The position numbers were made by a program, and so were the translations under genes. Source: Phycisphaeraceae bacterium (lineage in GTDB: Bacteria; Planctomycetota; Phycisphaerae; Phycisphaerales; UBA1924). From it: a DNA stretch of 64,000 nucleotides. Below the pieces are notes generated by a model. It was not told where the DNA came from and ran no database searches. It was given only the letters and a program-made list of their open reading frames with translations. Below, piece by piece: positions 63,627-64,000 of the stretch (its first letter is position 1; each line of letters starts with the position of its first letter). The stretch is from assembly GCA_020639235.1 (NCBI GenBank), contig JACKHC010000001.1, positions 992,001 to 1,056,000 of the forward strand, given 5' to 3'.

Positions 63627-64000
63627 GCGGGTGGGTCGAATCAGAGAGTATAGTGTCTGTCATTTTTGTTGTTACAAAATGATTGGGTTTCTGTGAAGTT
63701 TGGCATCATCGTCCGTCATGGGTGCTGAAAGCGAACTCTGCTTGCCAACTATGTAAGTAGGGTATGCTACAAACAGCCTTGTAGTAATCGCTAGATATCC
63801 TTGTCCTCAGTACCTGACTCTAGAATATGTTGGAGCGTGCATGGGTGGTGATCGGGGCAGGTCGTAGGCGCGTCTGGTATGATCGCAAGCGTGCCTGATC
63901 ACAACTAGGCAAAAGCAATATTAGTCTGGTAACTGGGGCGGTAGTGACACGGGGCGCGTGCAGACACTCCCACCGAAGGTGACTCCGGTTTTAACGCCGT
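63627..64000 (+). other. Terminal 374 bases, no gene seen
   Basis: No open frame is supported on either strand. Composition is mixed: AT-rich to about 63.85 kb, then GC-rich. I see no tRNA, hairpin terminator or recognisable repeat; it may include the start of an unrelated feature cut by the window edge. Confidence 0.4.

Noticed and set aside
63627..64000. Insertion-sequence end or intron fragment at the window edge
   Set aside because: No inverted repeat, transposase frame or intron core could be recognised in the available bases.

Overview
The window is GC-rich bacterial DNA, most likely from a planctomycete (probably class Phycisphaerae). Three things point there: a long co-translated MoxR/DUF58/vWA/glutamine-amidotransferase-fold operon, a giant RHS/YD-repeat protein carrying dockerin-type EF-hand motifs, and an integrase with the N-terminal layout common in planctomycete islands. 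This placement is inference from gene content; no rRNA or marker gene is present.

Region 1 (1-24.5 kb) is core-like. It holds the end of a phosphohexomutase gene, a P-loop membrane ATPase, and then a very compact minus-strand array. In transcription order the array is: coiled-coil membrane protein, Fe3+-type solute-binding lipoprotein, permease fused to an NHL lipoprotein, large vWA/GATase membrane protein, MoxR ATPase, small lipoprotein, DUF58 protein, BatA-like vWA protein, another large exported protein, ABC-2 ATPase, double ABC-2 permease, thiS, thiG. Most junctions are 1- or 4-base stop/start overlaps, so translation is probably coupled. A MscK-type mechanosensitive channel gene lies upstream.

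Region 2 (24.5-42.6 kb) is accessory. It starts at a tRNA-Gly(TCC) gene followed at once by a tyrosine recombinase. It carries an ArdC-like antirestriction gene, a second excisionase/recombinase pair, an ImmA/IrrE + DUF4411 toxin-antitoxin-like pair, a sigma-region-4-like HTH fused to an Mrr-type nuclease, and an inverted 3' half of a tRNA-Gly(GCC) gene. An AT-richer HTH/GAF-histidine kinase/receiver operon follows. Then come families of unknown small paralogs (two on plus with the same promoter architecture, three in tandem on minus, two of these with matching upstream hairpins), HTH regulators and an AlbA_2 (Schlafen-like) protein.

Region 3 (42.6-53.5 kb) is a minus-strand type II secretion/pseudopilus operon in the order gspD-E-F-G-H-I-J-K-C-L-M plus a TPR lipoprotein. 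No prepilin peptidase is in the window.

Region 4 (53.5-64 kb) has two palindromic operator copies matching one at 40.79 kb, a small membrane-anchored protein, the 2456-residue RHS-repeat protein with an AT-richer C-terminal tip, and an abutting ankyrin-repeat gene. The last two look like a polymorphic toxin and its immunity protein. The T2SS may export exported proteins such as the RHS protein, but that link is inference.
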